Source: Actinomadura coerulea (lineage in GTDB: Bacteria; Actinomycetota; Actinomycetes; Streptosporangiales; Streptosporangiaceae). From it: 64,000 nt of DNA. This document shows, piece by piece, positions 8,030-16,455 of the stretch. The stretch is from assembly GCF_014208105.1 (NCBI RefSeq), contig NZ_JACHMQ010000001.1:5890001-5954000 (forward strand), given 5' to 3'. A model generated the notes under the pieces. That model was not told where the DNA came from and searched no databases. It saw only the letters and a program-made list of their open reading frames with translations. Positions within the stretch are counted from its first letter, which is position 1, and each line of letters starts with the position of its first letter. Made by a program: the position numbers and the translations under genes.

Positions 8030-9982
8030 GTGGAGGTCCTGTTCGGGGTGCTGGGGCCGGTGACCGCCTGGGACGGGCACGGGAGCGCGATCGCCCTGAA
8101 GGGGCCGCGGCACCGCGCCGTCCTGGCCCGGCTGATCGTCGCGCGCGGGCGCGTGGTGCCGGTGTCCCGGATCGTGGACGATCTGTGGGCCGATCCGCCG
8201 TCGGACGCGGTCGGGGCCGTCCGCACCTTCGTGGCGGCCCTGCGGCGCGTCCTCGAACCGGACCGTCCGCCGAGGACGCCGCCCCGGCTGCTGGTCACCG
8301 AGGGTCCGGGGTACGCGCTGCGCGCCGGGCCCGAGGCCGTGGACGCCTGGCGTTTCGAGCGGGTCGTGGCCTCGGACCGTCCCCCCGCCGAACTGGCGGG
8401 CGCGCTGGACGAGGCGCTGGGCTGGTGGCGCGGCCCCGCCTACGCGGAGTTCGCCGACGAGCCGTGGGCGCGGGCGGAGCACTCACGGCTGGCCGAGCTG
8501 CGGCTGCGCGCCGTCGAGCGGAAGGCCGAGGCGCGGCTCGCGCAGGGTCTGGCCGCCGAGGCGATACCGGATCTGGACGCGCATGTCGCCGACCATCCCT
8601 GGCGCGAGGACGCATGGCGTCTCCTGGCCCTCGCCCTCTACCGAACGGGCCGCCAAGGAGACGCACTGGCCGTCCTCCAAAGGGCGCGCACCCTTCTGGT
8701 CGAGGAACTGGGGTTGGACGCTACTCCGGCGTTGCGCCGCCTAGAGGAGGACATCCTCCGCCAGGCCGACCACCTGGAACCCGCCCGGGACGCGGCGTCG
8801 CGGGTGTGGGCGCAGGCGGCCGAGGCATACGACCGGACGGTGGCGTCCGGCGCGCGCGCCCGGCTTGAGGCGACGGTCGGCCTCCTGCGGAGCCTCGCGG
8901 TGACCGGCGCCGGGGGCCTGGAGGCGGCCCGGGAGCAGCGCCTGGCAGTGGTCACGGCGGCCGAGGACCTCGGCGACGCCGAGCTGACCGCCCGGGTGAT
9001 CGGCGCGTTCGACGTCCCGGCGATCTGGACCCGGTCGGACGATCCGCGCCAGGCGGCCGGGGTGGTGGCGGCGGCGGAGCGCGCCCTCGCCGGGCTGCCG
9101 CCGGACGGGCACGAGGCCGCCCGCGCCCGCCTGCTGGCCACGATCGCGCTGGAGTCGCGCGGCGCCCGGGGCGACCGGGGGCGCGAGGCGGCGCGGGCGG
9201 CGGTGCGGACGGCCCGCGAGCTGGACGATCCGGCGCTTCTGGCGTTCGCGCTGAACGGCGCTTTCATGCAGGCGTTCGACCGGGCGGGACTGGCGCCGCG
9301 GCGGGACGCGATCGGCGCGGAGCTGGTGGACCTGTCGGCGCGCAACGACCTGTCGAGCTACGAGGTGCTCGGTCATCTCGTCCGGCTCCAGGCCCGCGGC
9401 GCGCTCGGCGACTTCGGCGGCGCCGACCGGCACGCGGACGCCGCCGACCGCCTCGCCGAGCGGCACGAACGCCCGCTGGTCGGCGTGTTCACGACCTGGT
9501 ACCGGGCGCTGCGGCTCGCCGCGTCAGGCGAGGCGTCGTTCGAGGAGGCCGAGGATGCCTACCGGGGCGCGGCCGCGCACATGGAGGGGTGCGGCATGCC
9601 CGGTCTGGAGGACGGGTTGCTGCCGCTCGCCCTCCTCTGCCTGCGCGTCCAGCACCGGCTTCCCGCTCAGACCGAGCCCGCCGCCTGGGGACCGTACCTG
9701 CCGTGGGCCCGTCCCCTCGTGCTGCTGGCGCGGGGACGTTCCGGCGAGGCCGCCGCGGCGCTGCGGGACGTCCCCGACCCGCCACGGGACCTGCTGTTCG
9801 AGGCTCTGTGGTGCCTCACCGCGCAGGCTGCCATCGCGTCGGGCGACCGGGCGGCGATGCGGAGCGCGCACGACGAACTCGTCCCGGCGGCGGGCGAGTT
9901 GGCGGGCGCGCAGAGCGGGCTGCTCACCCTGGGCCCGGTCTCCGGCCACCTGGACGACCTCGCCTTCGCCCTCACCGGATGA
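8030..9982 (+). CDS. AfsR/SARP-type BTAD regulator
   Basis: A 650-residue regulator. Residues about 5-90 form an OmpR-like winged helix (LGPVTAWDGHG ... AVRTFVAALRRVLEP). Residues about 100-245 form the bacterial transcriptional activation domain (ALGWWRGPAY, DHPWREDAWRLLALALYRTGRQ). The rest is helical and Ala/Arg-rich, like TPR arrays. No NB-ARC ATPase motif was seen. The GTG at 8030 begins the winged helix; an ATG at 8006 is an alternative. It may control the divergent hydrolase. The adjacent metG has its own leader. Confidence 0.85.
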   Translation: MEVLFGVLGPVTAWDGHGSAIALKGPRHRAVLARLIVARGRVVPVSRIVDDLWADPPSDAVGAVRTFVAALRRVLEPDRPPRTPPRLLVTEGPGYALRAGPEAVDAWRFERVVASDRPPAELAGALDEALGWWRGPAYAEFADEPWARAEHSRLAELRLRAVERKAEARLAQGLAAEAIPDLDAHVADHPWREDAWRLLALALYRTGRQGDALAVLQRARTLLVEELGLDATPALRRLEEDILRQADHLEPARDAASRVWAQAAEAYDRTVASGARARLEATVGLLRSLAVTGAGGLEAAREQRLAVVTAAEDLGDAELTARVIGAFDVPAIWTRSDDPRQAAGVVAAAERALAGLPPDGHEAARARLLATIALESRGARGDRGREAARAAVRTARELDDPALLAFALNGAFMQAFDRAGLAPRRDAIGAELVDLSARNDLSSYEVLGHLVRLQARGALGDFGGADRHADAADRLAERHERPLVGVFTTWYRALRLAASGEASFEEAEDAYRGAAAHMEGCGMPGLEDGLLPLALLCLRVQHRLPAQTEPAAWGPYLPWARPLVLLARGRSGEAAAALRDVPDPPRDLLFEALWCLTAQAAIASGDRAAMRSAHDELVPAAGELAGAQSGLLTLGPVSGHLDDLAFALTG

Positions 9983-10038
9983 CATCGCCGCGCGGATAAC
10001 GCCGGGCCTTCCGGCGATTCGTCGGTTAGGCTGTGCGT

Positions 10039-10089
10039 ATGACGACTTCCAGTGGACAGGTGATGATGCCCCGCTCGCGGGGTCGCTGA
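10039..10089 (+). CDS. Leader peptide with tandem Met codons (attenuator)
   Basis: A 16-codon frame ending in TGA at 10087-10089, encoding MTTSSGQVMMPRSRGR. Two consecutive ATG codons (10063-10068) lie just before the first arm of an RNA hairpin. The frame sits between the AfsR-like gene and metG. A ribosome starved for Met-tRNA would stall at these codons. No separate peptide function is implied. Confidence 0.7.
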   Translation: MTTSSGQVMMPRSRGR

Positions 10090-10135
10090 CGCTGGACGTT
10101 TTCCGAGGCCCTGTACGCGGGGCCTCTTTTCTTTT
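10069..10135 (+). promoter_or_regulatory. Ribosome-mediated transcription attenuator of metG
   Basis: Three mutually exclusive pairings can be drawn. Hairpin 1:2 pairs CCCC (10069-10072) with GGGG (10079-10082). Antiterminator 2:3 pairs GGGTC (10080-10084) with GGCCC (10107-10111), one G-U wobble. Terminator 3:4 pairs GAGGCCC (10105-10111) with GGGCCTC (10120-10126), followed by TTTTCTTTT. A ribosome stalled at the tandem Met codons covers arm 1, which frees arm 2 for the antiterminator. A ribosome reaching the stop codon covers arm 2, so the terminator forms. This is read from sequence; activity is untested. Confidence 0.7.
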
Positions 10136-10163
10136 GGGGCTCCGTTCTCTTCCGGAGGTTCCC

Positions 10164-11621
10164 ATGGACGTTTACCTCACCACGACCATTCCGTACGTCA
10201 ACGCCCGCCCGCACCTGGGATTCGCCTTGGAACTCGTCCAGGCGGACGTCCTCGCGCGGCACTACCGGCGGAGCGGGGACGTCAGATTCCAGGCCGGCAC
10301 GGACGACAACTCGCTGAACAGCGTCCTGGCGGCGGAGGCGGCGGGCGCCGGTGTGCAGGAGTTCGTGGACGGTCTGGCCGAGGAGTTCGTCGGCCTGGCC
10401 GGGCCGCTGTCCCTGTCGATCGACGACTTCATCCGCACCAGCCGGGACCCGCGCCATCGAGCGGGAGTGGAGCGGTTGTGGAGCGCCTGCGCCGAGTCGG
10501 GCGACCTGTACCGGCGCCATTACGAGGGCCTGTACTGCGTCGGCTGCGAACAGTTCTACGGGGAGGCCGAACTGCTCGATGGGCGCTGTCCCGACCATCG
10601 GACGGTGCCGCAGCGGATTTCCGAGGAGAACTGGTTCTTCCGGCTGTCGCGGTACGCGGACCGGCTGCACGACCTGATCTCCTCGGGAGAACTCCGGATC
10701 GAGCCCGCCGAGCGCCGCAACGAAGTGCTCTCCTTCATCGCGGGCGGGCTGGAGGACTTCTCCGTCTCACGGTCCGTCGATCGTGCCCGGGGCTGGGGAA
10801 TCCCGGTCCCCGGTGACCCAGGCCAAGTCATCTACGTGTGGTGGGACGCCCTCGGCAACTACGTCACGGCCCTCGACTACGGGCGCGGCGGGCGGGAGTA
10901 CCGGCGGTGGTGGGACGGCGACGCACGCCGCGTCCACCTCGTCGGGAAGGGGGTCGTGAGATTCCACGCCGTGTACTGGCCGGCGATGCTGCTGTCCGCC
11001 GGGCTGCCGCTGCCGGACGAGGTGCTGGTGCACGGGTACCTCACGGTCGGCGGGCGGAAGATCAGCAAGTCCGGCGGCACCACGGTCGATCCCGTGGGGC
11101 TCGTCCGGGAGTTCGGCGTGGACGCGGTGCGGTGGTGGCTGCTGCGGGAGGTCCCGAAATCGGGCGACGCCGACTTCACCGCCGAACGGCTCGTCGCGCG
11201 GGCCGACGACGAACTGGCCAACGGCCTCGGCAACCTCGTGCACCGCGTCGTCTCCATGGTCCACCGCTACCGGGACGGCGTGGTCCCCGGCGGGGAGGGC
11301 GGCGAACTCGGCGCGGTGTGCCGGGAGGCGCCGGCGGCGGTCGACGCGGCGCTGGCCGACTTCGACTTCCGCCGGGCCACCGCGGCGGTCTGGCAGGTCG
11401 TCGACGAGGCCAACCGCCACGTCAACCGCGTCCGCCCATGGGACCTGGCGAAGGCGGGCGATCCGCACCTGGACGGCGTGCTCGCCGAGCTGGTGGCTGC
11501 GTGCCGGACGGCCGGTGAGCTGCTGGAACCGTTCCTTCCGGACGCGGCCGCCCGGGTCCGGCGGCAGTGCGCGGGCAAGCGGCTGCCTCCTCCGGAACCG
11601 CTCTTCCCTCGGCTCCGCTGA
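10164..11621 (+). CDS. metG: Methionyl-tRNA synthetase
   Basis: A 485-residue class I synthetase that charges tRNA-Met. The ATG at 10164 follows GGAGGT. The HIGH-type motif is HLGF (17-20), the connective-peptide cysteines are in CVGCEQFY plus a later Cys-Pro-Asp-His, and the signature lysine loop is KISKS (299-303). The anticodon-binding helices include NRVRPWDLAK. There is no C-terminal tRNA-binding extension. Bacteria often carry a second, inhibitor-tolerant MetRS; whether this is the housekeeping or an extra copy cannot be decided here. Its leader suggests induction by low charged Met-tRNA. Confidence 0.92.
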   Translation: MDVYLTTTIPYVNARPHLGFALELVQADVLARHYRRSGDVRFQAGTDDNSLNSVLAAEAAGAGVQEFVDGLAEEFVGLAGPLSLSIDDFIRTSRDPRHRAGVERLWSACAESGDLYRRHYEGLYCVGCEQFYGEAELLDGRCPDHRTVPQRISEENWFFRLSRYADRLHDLISSGELRIEPAERRNEVLSFIAGGLEDFSVSRSVDRARGWGIPVPGDPGQVIYVWWDALGNYVTALDYGRGGREYRRWWDGDARRVHLVGKGVVRFHAVYWPAMLLSAGLPLPDEVLVHGYLTVGGRKISKSGGTTVDPVGLVREFGVDAVRWWLLREVPKSGDADFTAERLVARADDELANGLGNLVHRVVSMVHRYRDGVVPGGEGGELGAVCREAPAAVDAALADFDFRRATAAVWQVVDEANRHVNRVRPWDLAKAGDPHLDGVLAELVAACRTAGELLEPFLPDAAARVRRQCAGKRLPPPEPLFPRLR

Positions 11622-11629
11622 CGTCAGGC

Positions 11630-11657
11630 GGGCCCGGAGGTACCCGCCTCCGGGCCC
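11630..11657 (+). terminator. Terminator after metG
   Basis: GGGCCCGGAGG (11630-11640) pairs with CCTCCGGGCCC (11647-11657) around a 6-nt loop, a few bases after the metG stop. The T-tract is weak. The following 180 bp up to the next gene contain nothing recognisable. Confidence 0.6.
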
Positions 11658-11837
11658 TCGCCGGGCAGGGCAGGGCCACCCGGTATACGACAACCAGCAG
11701 TGCGCGCGGCCCGTCCAGGAGCGGATGGTGTGGCACTTCCTGTTGGTCGAGGACGATCTCGGCCAGAACGGTCCGCGGGAGGTCGACGGCCTGAAGATGA
11801 CGCACTGCGTGCCGAACGAGAGGGCCGTCCGGCGGCG

Positions 11838-12290
11838 CTAGTTCTCGGAGACGAGGGTGGGGAGGCGGCGCGTCCCGGCGCGCCGCCCGGCCCGGCGGTG
11901 GCCCTCGACGGCGGCCTGGACGATCCGGCCCTCGGCGCTGAACGCGTGCTCCATGACCGTGACGTACTCGGCCGTGGGCGGGTAGAGGCGGGCGGCGGCG
12001 CCGGCCGTCCGGCGGATGAGGACGCGGGCGCCGGTGCGCAGCGCGGACTCGAAGTGGCGGACGTCCTGCCCCGCGCGTGCCTCGCTGGCGCCGAGGGCGC
12101 GGAACACGTCGAGCACGGTGCCGGTCTCGCGGGCGCCGGTGTAGGCGGCGAGGGCGTCCCGGACGAGGGCGAGGATCTCGCGCGCCCGCAGGTGCGTGTA
12201 GGCGGGGACGCGCTCGGCGATCTCTCCGGCGACCTCGGCGGTGATCTCGTCGAGGCGGTCGGCGAGGAACTGGTCCAGAGTGGGCTGCAT
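11838..12290 (-). CDS. Helical protein resembling a PucR-type N-terminal domain without HTH
   Basis: A 150-residue helical protein opening with QPTLDQFLADRLDEITAEVAGEI, like the N-terminal region of PucR/CdaR-type regulators. The usual C-terminal HTH is absent; the protein ends with a basic Arg-rich stretch. A ribosome-binding-like GAGGGGACG precedes the ATG. It could be a stand-alone regulatory domain or a truncated regulator. The family call is from pattern only. Confidence 0.55.
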   Translation of the reverse strand: MQPTLDQFLADRLDEITAEVAGEIAERVPAYTHLRAREILALVRDALAAYTGARETGTVLDVFRALGASEARAGQDVRHFESALRTGARVLIRRTAGAAARLYPPTAEYVTVMEHAFSAEGRIVQAAVEGHRRAGRRAGTRRLPTLVSEN

Positions 12291-12423
12291 GGGGCGTCCC
12301 CTCTCGTTGCTCGTCCCCGGGCGCGACCGGGAGCGTTGGCCGAGAGCACACCGATCCAGGCGGATGCGGTGAAGATATGTTACCGGCGCGTAGGTCGGAT
12401 GCGCTGCCCCCTTTTCCGAAACG

Positions 12424-13545
12424 TCATTGAGCGGGGTTGGCGGCCCGTCCCTCCGTGACGAGAAGGACGACCGTCTCCCCGTGCCCGGACGCGAGGAGCG
12501 GGCGGCGGTCCGGCGCCAGCGCGGCGCGGGCCCCGGCGAGGGAGGCCGCGCCGCAGGGGCCGGCCGCCACCCCGAGGTCGGCCAGGTCGCGCGCCGCGCG
12601 TGCCGTGGACGCGTCGGTGACCGCCACGGCGGCGTCCAGGCCGGAGCGCAGGACGGGCCAAGCGAGAGACGACGGGGTCGCGCAGTTCAGGCCCGCCATG
12701 GTGGTCGGCCCCGTCCTCACGGTCAGTGGCCTGCCCTGGTGGAGACTCGCCAAGACGCAGGGCGCCGCGTCGGGTTCGACGGCGAGCAACGTGGGGGCGG
12801 ACCGCCGGGACCGGTAATGGGTCACAGCCGCCTGGGCCAGCGACCCCACCCCCACTGGAATGGCCACCAGGCCCGCTGGGGCGGCCCCCGCCTCGGCGAG
12901 TTGTTCGTCTATCTCGGTGAAGAGGGTGGAGTAACCCTCGACTATCCATTGCGGCACGCGTTCGTAGCCGGGCCATGCGGTGTCCTGGACGAGGAGCGCC
13001 GAGGGATCGGCGGCCGCGGCATCGGAAGCGGCCCGCACCGCCTCGTCGTAGGGCGCCGGTATCTCGGTCACGGCCGCGCCCTCCGCCTTGATCGCGGCCA
13101 CCGCCTCGGGATGGACGCCGTGCGGGAGGTAGACCTCCGCCGGCAGCCCCAGGAGCCCGGCCATCGCCGCGACGGCGCGCCCGTGGTTGCCGTCCGTCGC
13201 CGTGACCAGCCGGACGTCCGGCCGCAGGGACCCCAGGTCGGCGGGAGACGTGGCGCCGGGGGCGAGGCCCAGGCGGTCGCAGAGCGCCCGGTGGACGCCC
13301 CACGAGGCGCCGAGGATCTTGAAGGCGGGCAGGCCGAGGCGCGCCGACTCGTCCTTGGCGAACAGCCGCCGGACGCCGAGTGCGGCCGCCAGCGACGGGA
13401 GCTCGGTCAGCGGCGTCGGGGCGTGGCCGGGGAGGGTCCGGTGGAAGGCGGCGACGTCGCGCGGCGCGCGCGGGCACGTCCAGTCACGCGCGGCCGGACG
13501 GGCGAACCAGGACGAACGGGCAGGCGAGGCGGGGGTCGTGACCAT
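12424..13545 (-). CDS. PLP-dependent diaminopropionate ammonia-lyase family protein
   Basis: A 373-residue fold-type II PLP enzyme. The motif FAKDESARLGLPAFKILGAS contains the PLP lysine (FKILGA) in the arrangement typical of diaminopropionate ammonia-lyases, and ATDGNHGRAVA is the phosphate/Asn loop. Family members convert 2,3-diaminopropionate to pyruvate and ammonia. Related threonine dehydratase activities cannot be excluded. The ATG at 13545 is chosen; a GTG nine bases upstream is possible. A broken LysR gene is transcribed divergently from it. Confidence 0.8.
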   Translation of the reverse strand: MVTTPASPARSSWFARPAARDWTCPRAPRDVAAFHRTLPGHAPTPLTELPSLAAALGVRRLFAKDESARLGLPAFKILGASWGVHRALCDRLGLAPGATSPADLGSLRPDVRLVTATDGNHGRAVAAMAGLLGLPAEVYLPHGVHPEAVAAIKAEGAAVTEIPAPYDEAVRAASDAAAADPSALLVQDTAWPGYERVPQWIVEGYSTLFTEIDEQLAEAGAAPAGLVAIPVGVGSLAQAAVTHYRSRRSAPTLLAVEPDAAPCVLASLHQGRPLTVRTGPTTMAGLNCATPSSLAWPVLRSGLDAAVAVTDASTARAARDLADLGVAAGPCGAASLAGARAALAPDRRPLLASGHGETVVLLVTEGRAANPAQ

Positions 13546-13631
13546 GGCGAACACCGTGCCGCACCGACTTCCGATCGGTCCAGCGAATGTTTACGAGCGA
13601 TAATCGTCACTCAAGCCGATGGATGAGAGGC

Positions 13632-13802
13632 ATGCTCGATCTGCACCGGCTCCGGCTCCTGCGCGAGCCGAAGCACCGGGGGACGCTCGCCGCCGTCGCC
13701 GAGCCCCTCTCCTACAGCCCGTCCTCGATCTCGCAGCAGCTCTCCGTCCTGGAGAAGCTGGTCGCGCACACCGAGGTGCCCCGGGGGGAAACTCCACCGT
13801 GA
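13632..13802 (+). pseudogene. Truncated LysR-family regulator (HTH fragment only)
   Basis: A 56-residue frame that begins like a LysR-type HTH: LHRLRLLREPKHRGTLAAVAE then SYSPSSISQQLSVLEK. It stops at 13802, right after the recognition helix and wing. The effector-binding domain of about 200 residues is missing and is not found in other frames downstream. The position, divergent from the ammonia-lyase, is where a LysR activator would be expected, so I read it as the remnant of that gene's own regulator. Confidence 0.6.
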
Positions 13803-13901
13803 ATCGGGGTTTTCCCCTATGGCGATGAATTCGCGCGGGAGGCAGAGTCGTAAGCAGCAGAAGGGTGACGAGGAAGTCTCCCGCAGGAAGAAGGCACTCC
13901 G

Positions 13902-14174
13902 ATGTCGACCATGCCGAGCTTCACCTCGATGAACGCGTCCGACCTCGCCGAGATCCTGTTCACCTCCCCGCTGCAGGAATCCGACCGTCCCTCCGCCGAG
14001 CAGGTCCGCACCGCGATCAACGACCGGTTCGGGGCCTGCCGCGGGGACAGCTCCCGCTGGATCGCCGCCGTCGCCCAGGAGGCCGGCGACCATCCGGACA
14101 CCTACCTGCCGCGGATGCGCTGGGCGCTCACCACCGTGTACGCGGCCTACCCCGGCCTGACCACCGCCGCCTGA
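13902..14174 (+). CDS. Small conserved-type hypothetical protein
   Basis: A 90-residue soluble protein (MSTMPSFTSMNASDLAEILF ... DTYLPRMRWALTTVYAAY). It has the look of a short actinobacterial family of about 90 residues whose genes often sit beside tiny Arg-rich partners. GGAAGAAGGC precedes the ATG. The next gene starts 13 bp later, so the two are probably co-transcribed. Function unknown. Confidence 0.6.
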   Translation: MSTMPSFTSMNASDLAEILFTSPLQESDRPSAEQVRTAINDRFGACRGDSSRWIAAVAQEAGDHPDTYLPRMRWALTTVYAAYPGLTTAA

Positions 14175-14187
14175 CCCGGGAGGGATC

Positions 14188-14331
14188 ATGCGTTCACCGT
14201 TCGCCGACCGCCGCGAGGACATCCTCCCCCGCTCGCTCGCCGACCTGCTCGCCGCCGAGTCGTCCGGCGCCGAGGACGAGGCGCCCCGGCGCCGGCAGCG
14301 CCGCGCCATGACCGCCCGGCGCGTCACGTAG
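14188..14331 (+). CDS. Tiny Arg-rich protein
   Basis: A 47-residue frame with ATG at 14188 preceded by GGGAGGGATC. It has an acidic middle (SSGAEDEAP) and a basic tail (RRRQRRAMTARRVT). It follows the 90-residue gene closely with a good ribosome-binding site, which supports translation. I see no homology or motif that gives a function. Confidence 0.45.
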   Translation: MRSPFADRREDILPRSLADLLAAESSGAEDEAPRRRQRRAMTARRVT

Positions 14332-14361
14332 CCGCCGCGCAGGCGTCCGGCCGGCCGGGGG

Positions 14362-14592
14362 TCAGTGGCGCGACTTGGTCTTCTTGACCGTCTTGTGCTT
14401 GGACGACTTCTTCTTGTGGCCTCCGCCGTCCGGCTCCCACTCGTACCCGGGGGTGTTGCTCTTGCAGAAGCGGTCGCTCACCTTCGTGTCGGTCGCATCG
14501 TGCTCGCACCACCGGTCCTGACCGCAGGCGGTCAGCCCGAACGCGGCGACCAGACCGACGAGCGCGAGGGCCGCGGAACGGGTTTTCAGCAT
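14362..14592 (-). CDS. Small lipoprotein with Lys-rich tail
   Basis: A 76-residue protein. The N-terminus is a lipoprotein signal with lipobox LTAC and the lipidated Cys at residue 23. The mature part has two further cysteines (WCEHDATD, RFCKSN), which could form a disulfide, and ends in a Lys/Ser-rich tail. AAAGGCGAA precedes the ATG. It should be anchored on the outer face of the membrane. Function unknown. Confidence 0.65.
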   Translation of the reverse strand: MLKTRSAALALVGLVAAFGLTACGQDRWCEHDATDTKVSDRFCKSNTPGYEWEPDGGGHKKKSSKHKTVKKTKSRH

Positions 14593-14709
14593 CTTTCGCC
14601 TTTCTTTCCGGCAGGGGGCGTCGGGAACGACGGGAGATCTGACGCGCGCGGCCGCGCCGGCGTTCCGTCGCCGCACGATACGGGACGTGGCCGGGACCGG
14701 CCGCGAACT

Positions 14710-15495
14710 ATGCTGGCCGCCGTGAGCCAAGAGCCGACGGAGCGACAGGGCGGCCGTCCCGGCGCCGGGACCCGCGAGTACCGCATCGGCGAACTCGCCG
14801 CGACCGCCGGGGTCCCGGTGCGGACCCTGCGCTACTACCAGGAGCGCAAGCTGCTGCCGCCGCCCCGCCGCGAGGGGCGCATCGGCCTGTACTCCGAGGA
14901 CCACCTGGCCCGCCTCCGAATGATCGGGAACCTGCTGGACCGCGGGCACACCCTGGAGGGCATCCGCGAACTGCTGGCCGCCTGGGAGCAGGGCCGCGAC
15001 ATCGGCACCGTGCTCGGCGTCGAGAAGGCGGTCACGACCCCGTGGTCGAACGAGGTCCCGGTGACGATGACGCTGGACGAGCTGGCCGCGCTGTTCCCCG
15101 GCGAGGTCGGCCCGGACGCCGTCGAGCGGGCCGTCGCGCTCGGTCACGTCGAGGTGGACGGCGACCGCGTCACCCACTGGAGCCGCCGCCAGCTCGACGC
15201 CACGGTGACGCTGGTGCGGGCGGGGGTGCCGCTGGACGCCGTGCTCGCGGCCGGCCAGGAGCTCCAGCGCAGCATGGACGACCTCGCCGGGATGTTCGTC
15301 CGGCTGATCACGACGCATGTCGTCGGGCGGCTGGACGAGGCCGCCGACGACCGGCACCTCGGGGCCCTCACCGAGACCATCGCCCGGCTGCGCCCCGGCG
15401 CCCAGGTCACGGTCGAGGCCGGCTTCGCCCGGGCCATGGACCGGCAGGTCCGCGCCGCGATCGACGAGCTGCTCGGCCGCCTGGCCACTCCCTGA
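14710..15495 (+). CDS. MerR-family transcriptional regulator
   Basis: A 261-residue regulator. Residues about 22-92 are a MerR winged helix: YRIGELAATAGVPVRTLRYYQERKLLPPPRREGRIGLYS. A coiled-coil-like dimerisation region follows, then an alpha-helical C-terminal half of about 150 residues with no metal-binding cysteines. The effector is therefore probably organic rather than a metal ion. The ATG at 14710 is used; a GTG at 14722 in the same frame is equally plausible. Confidence 0.8.
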   Translation: MLAAVSQEPTERQGGRPGAGTREYRIGELAATAGVPVRTLRYYQERKLLPPPRREGRIGLYSEDHLARLRMIGNLLDRGHTLEGIRELLAAWEQGRDIGTVLGVEKAVTTPWSNEVPVTMTLDELAALFPGEVGPDAVERAVALGHVEVDGDRVTHWSRRQLDATVTLVRAGVPLDAVLAAGQELQRSMDDLAGMFVRLITTHVVGRLDEAADDRHLGALTETIARLRPGAQVTVEAGFARAMDRQVRAAIDELLGRLATP

Positions 15496-15563
15496 GCCGT
15501 CCTTTACCGAAGCGCGGCCCGCGGACGCCCCGCCCCGGCTTCCGTGATCATTAGCGTGGCCGG

Positions 15564-16427
15564 ATGTCACGATCCATCGCCGCGCTCGCGCTCGCGGCCG
15601 CGCTGCTGCCGGCCGCCGCGCCCGCCCGGGCCGCGGCCGCGGACGGCCCCTGCTGGTCGTCCCGGCACCCGAAGGCGGCCGAGCGGCTCGGCGCGCGGAT
15701 CAGGCAGGCGCTGCGCGGCCGCGCAGGTACCGAGTCCGTCGCCGTGTACGACCGCGGGCGCGGCATCCGCTGCGCGGTCGCGGCCGGGCGCCGCTACGAC
15801 TCGGCGAGCGTCGTCAAGGTCACGGTCCTCGGAGCCCTGCTGCGCCGGGCGGTCGACGAGGACCGCCCGCTGACGGCGGCCGAGAGGGTCCGGGCCCGCA
15901 GGATGATCACCCGCTCGGACAACCGCGCGACGTCCGAGCTGTGGCGCTCGGTGGGACGTGCGCGCATCGCGGACTTCATCGACCAGGCCGGGATGGCGCG
16001 GACCGGGCTGGACCCCGGCGGCCGCTGGGGACTCACCCAGATCACCGCGCACGACGAGATGGAACTGCTGAGGCGGCTCACCGCGCCGAACGCGCTCCTG
16101 CCCGGCAAGGCCCGTGCGTACACGCTGAGGCTGATGCACGAGGTCGTCCCGGCGCAGCGGTGGGGGACCCCAGCGGGACGTCCCGCGGGCGTCGCCTGGC
16201 ACGTGAAGAACGGCTGGCTGCCGCGCCCGGGGCGGCGCTGGCGGGTCCACAGCATCGGCAGTTTCGACGGGCGCGGCGAGGACTACATGATCGTGGTCCT
16301 CACGCGGGACACCCCGTCCATGGCCTACGGAGTCGCCACCATCGAACGCGTGGCCCGCACCGTCCACCACACCCTGGCCAGGACGAAGCTCCCGACGCCG
16401 CCCGACCGTTCATGGAAGGCCCTCTGA
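15564..16427 (+). CDS. Secreted beta-lactamase-fold serine hydrolase
   Basis: A 287-residue exported protein with a signal peptide (about 1-25). The class A beta-lactamase-like motifs are present in order: SVVK (SxxK nucleophile motif), SDN (in ITRSDNRAT) and KNG in place of KTG near the C-terminus. A Glu-166 equivalent is not obvious, so a true beta-lactamase activity is uncertain; a penicillin-recognising peptidase or an inactive relative is possible. It acts outside the membrane. Confidence 0.75.
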   Translation: MSRSIAALALAAALLPAAAPARAAAADGPCWSSRHPKAAERLGARIRQALRGRAGTESVAVYDRGRGIRCAVAAGRRYDSASVVKVTVLGALLRRAVDEDRPLTAAERVRARRMITRSDNRATSELWRSVGRARIADFIDQAGMARTGLDPGGRWGLTQITAHDEMELLRRLTAPNALLPGKARAYTLRLMHEVVPAQRWGTPAGRPAGVAWHVKNGWLPRPGRRWRVHSIGSFDGRGEDYMIVVLTRDTPSMAYGVATIERVARTVHHTLARTKLPTPPDRSWKAL

Positions 16428-16455
16428 CCGGCGCCGGGCCAGCCGAGGGCGACCG

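Noticed and set aside
11660..11837. Possible short coding frame (QERMVWHFLLVEDDLGQNG...)
   Set aside because: It has no start codon with a ribosome-binding site and no recognisable family; probably chance or a very old fragment.
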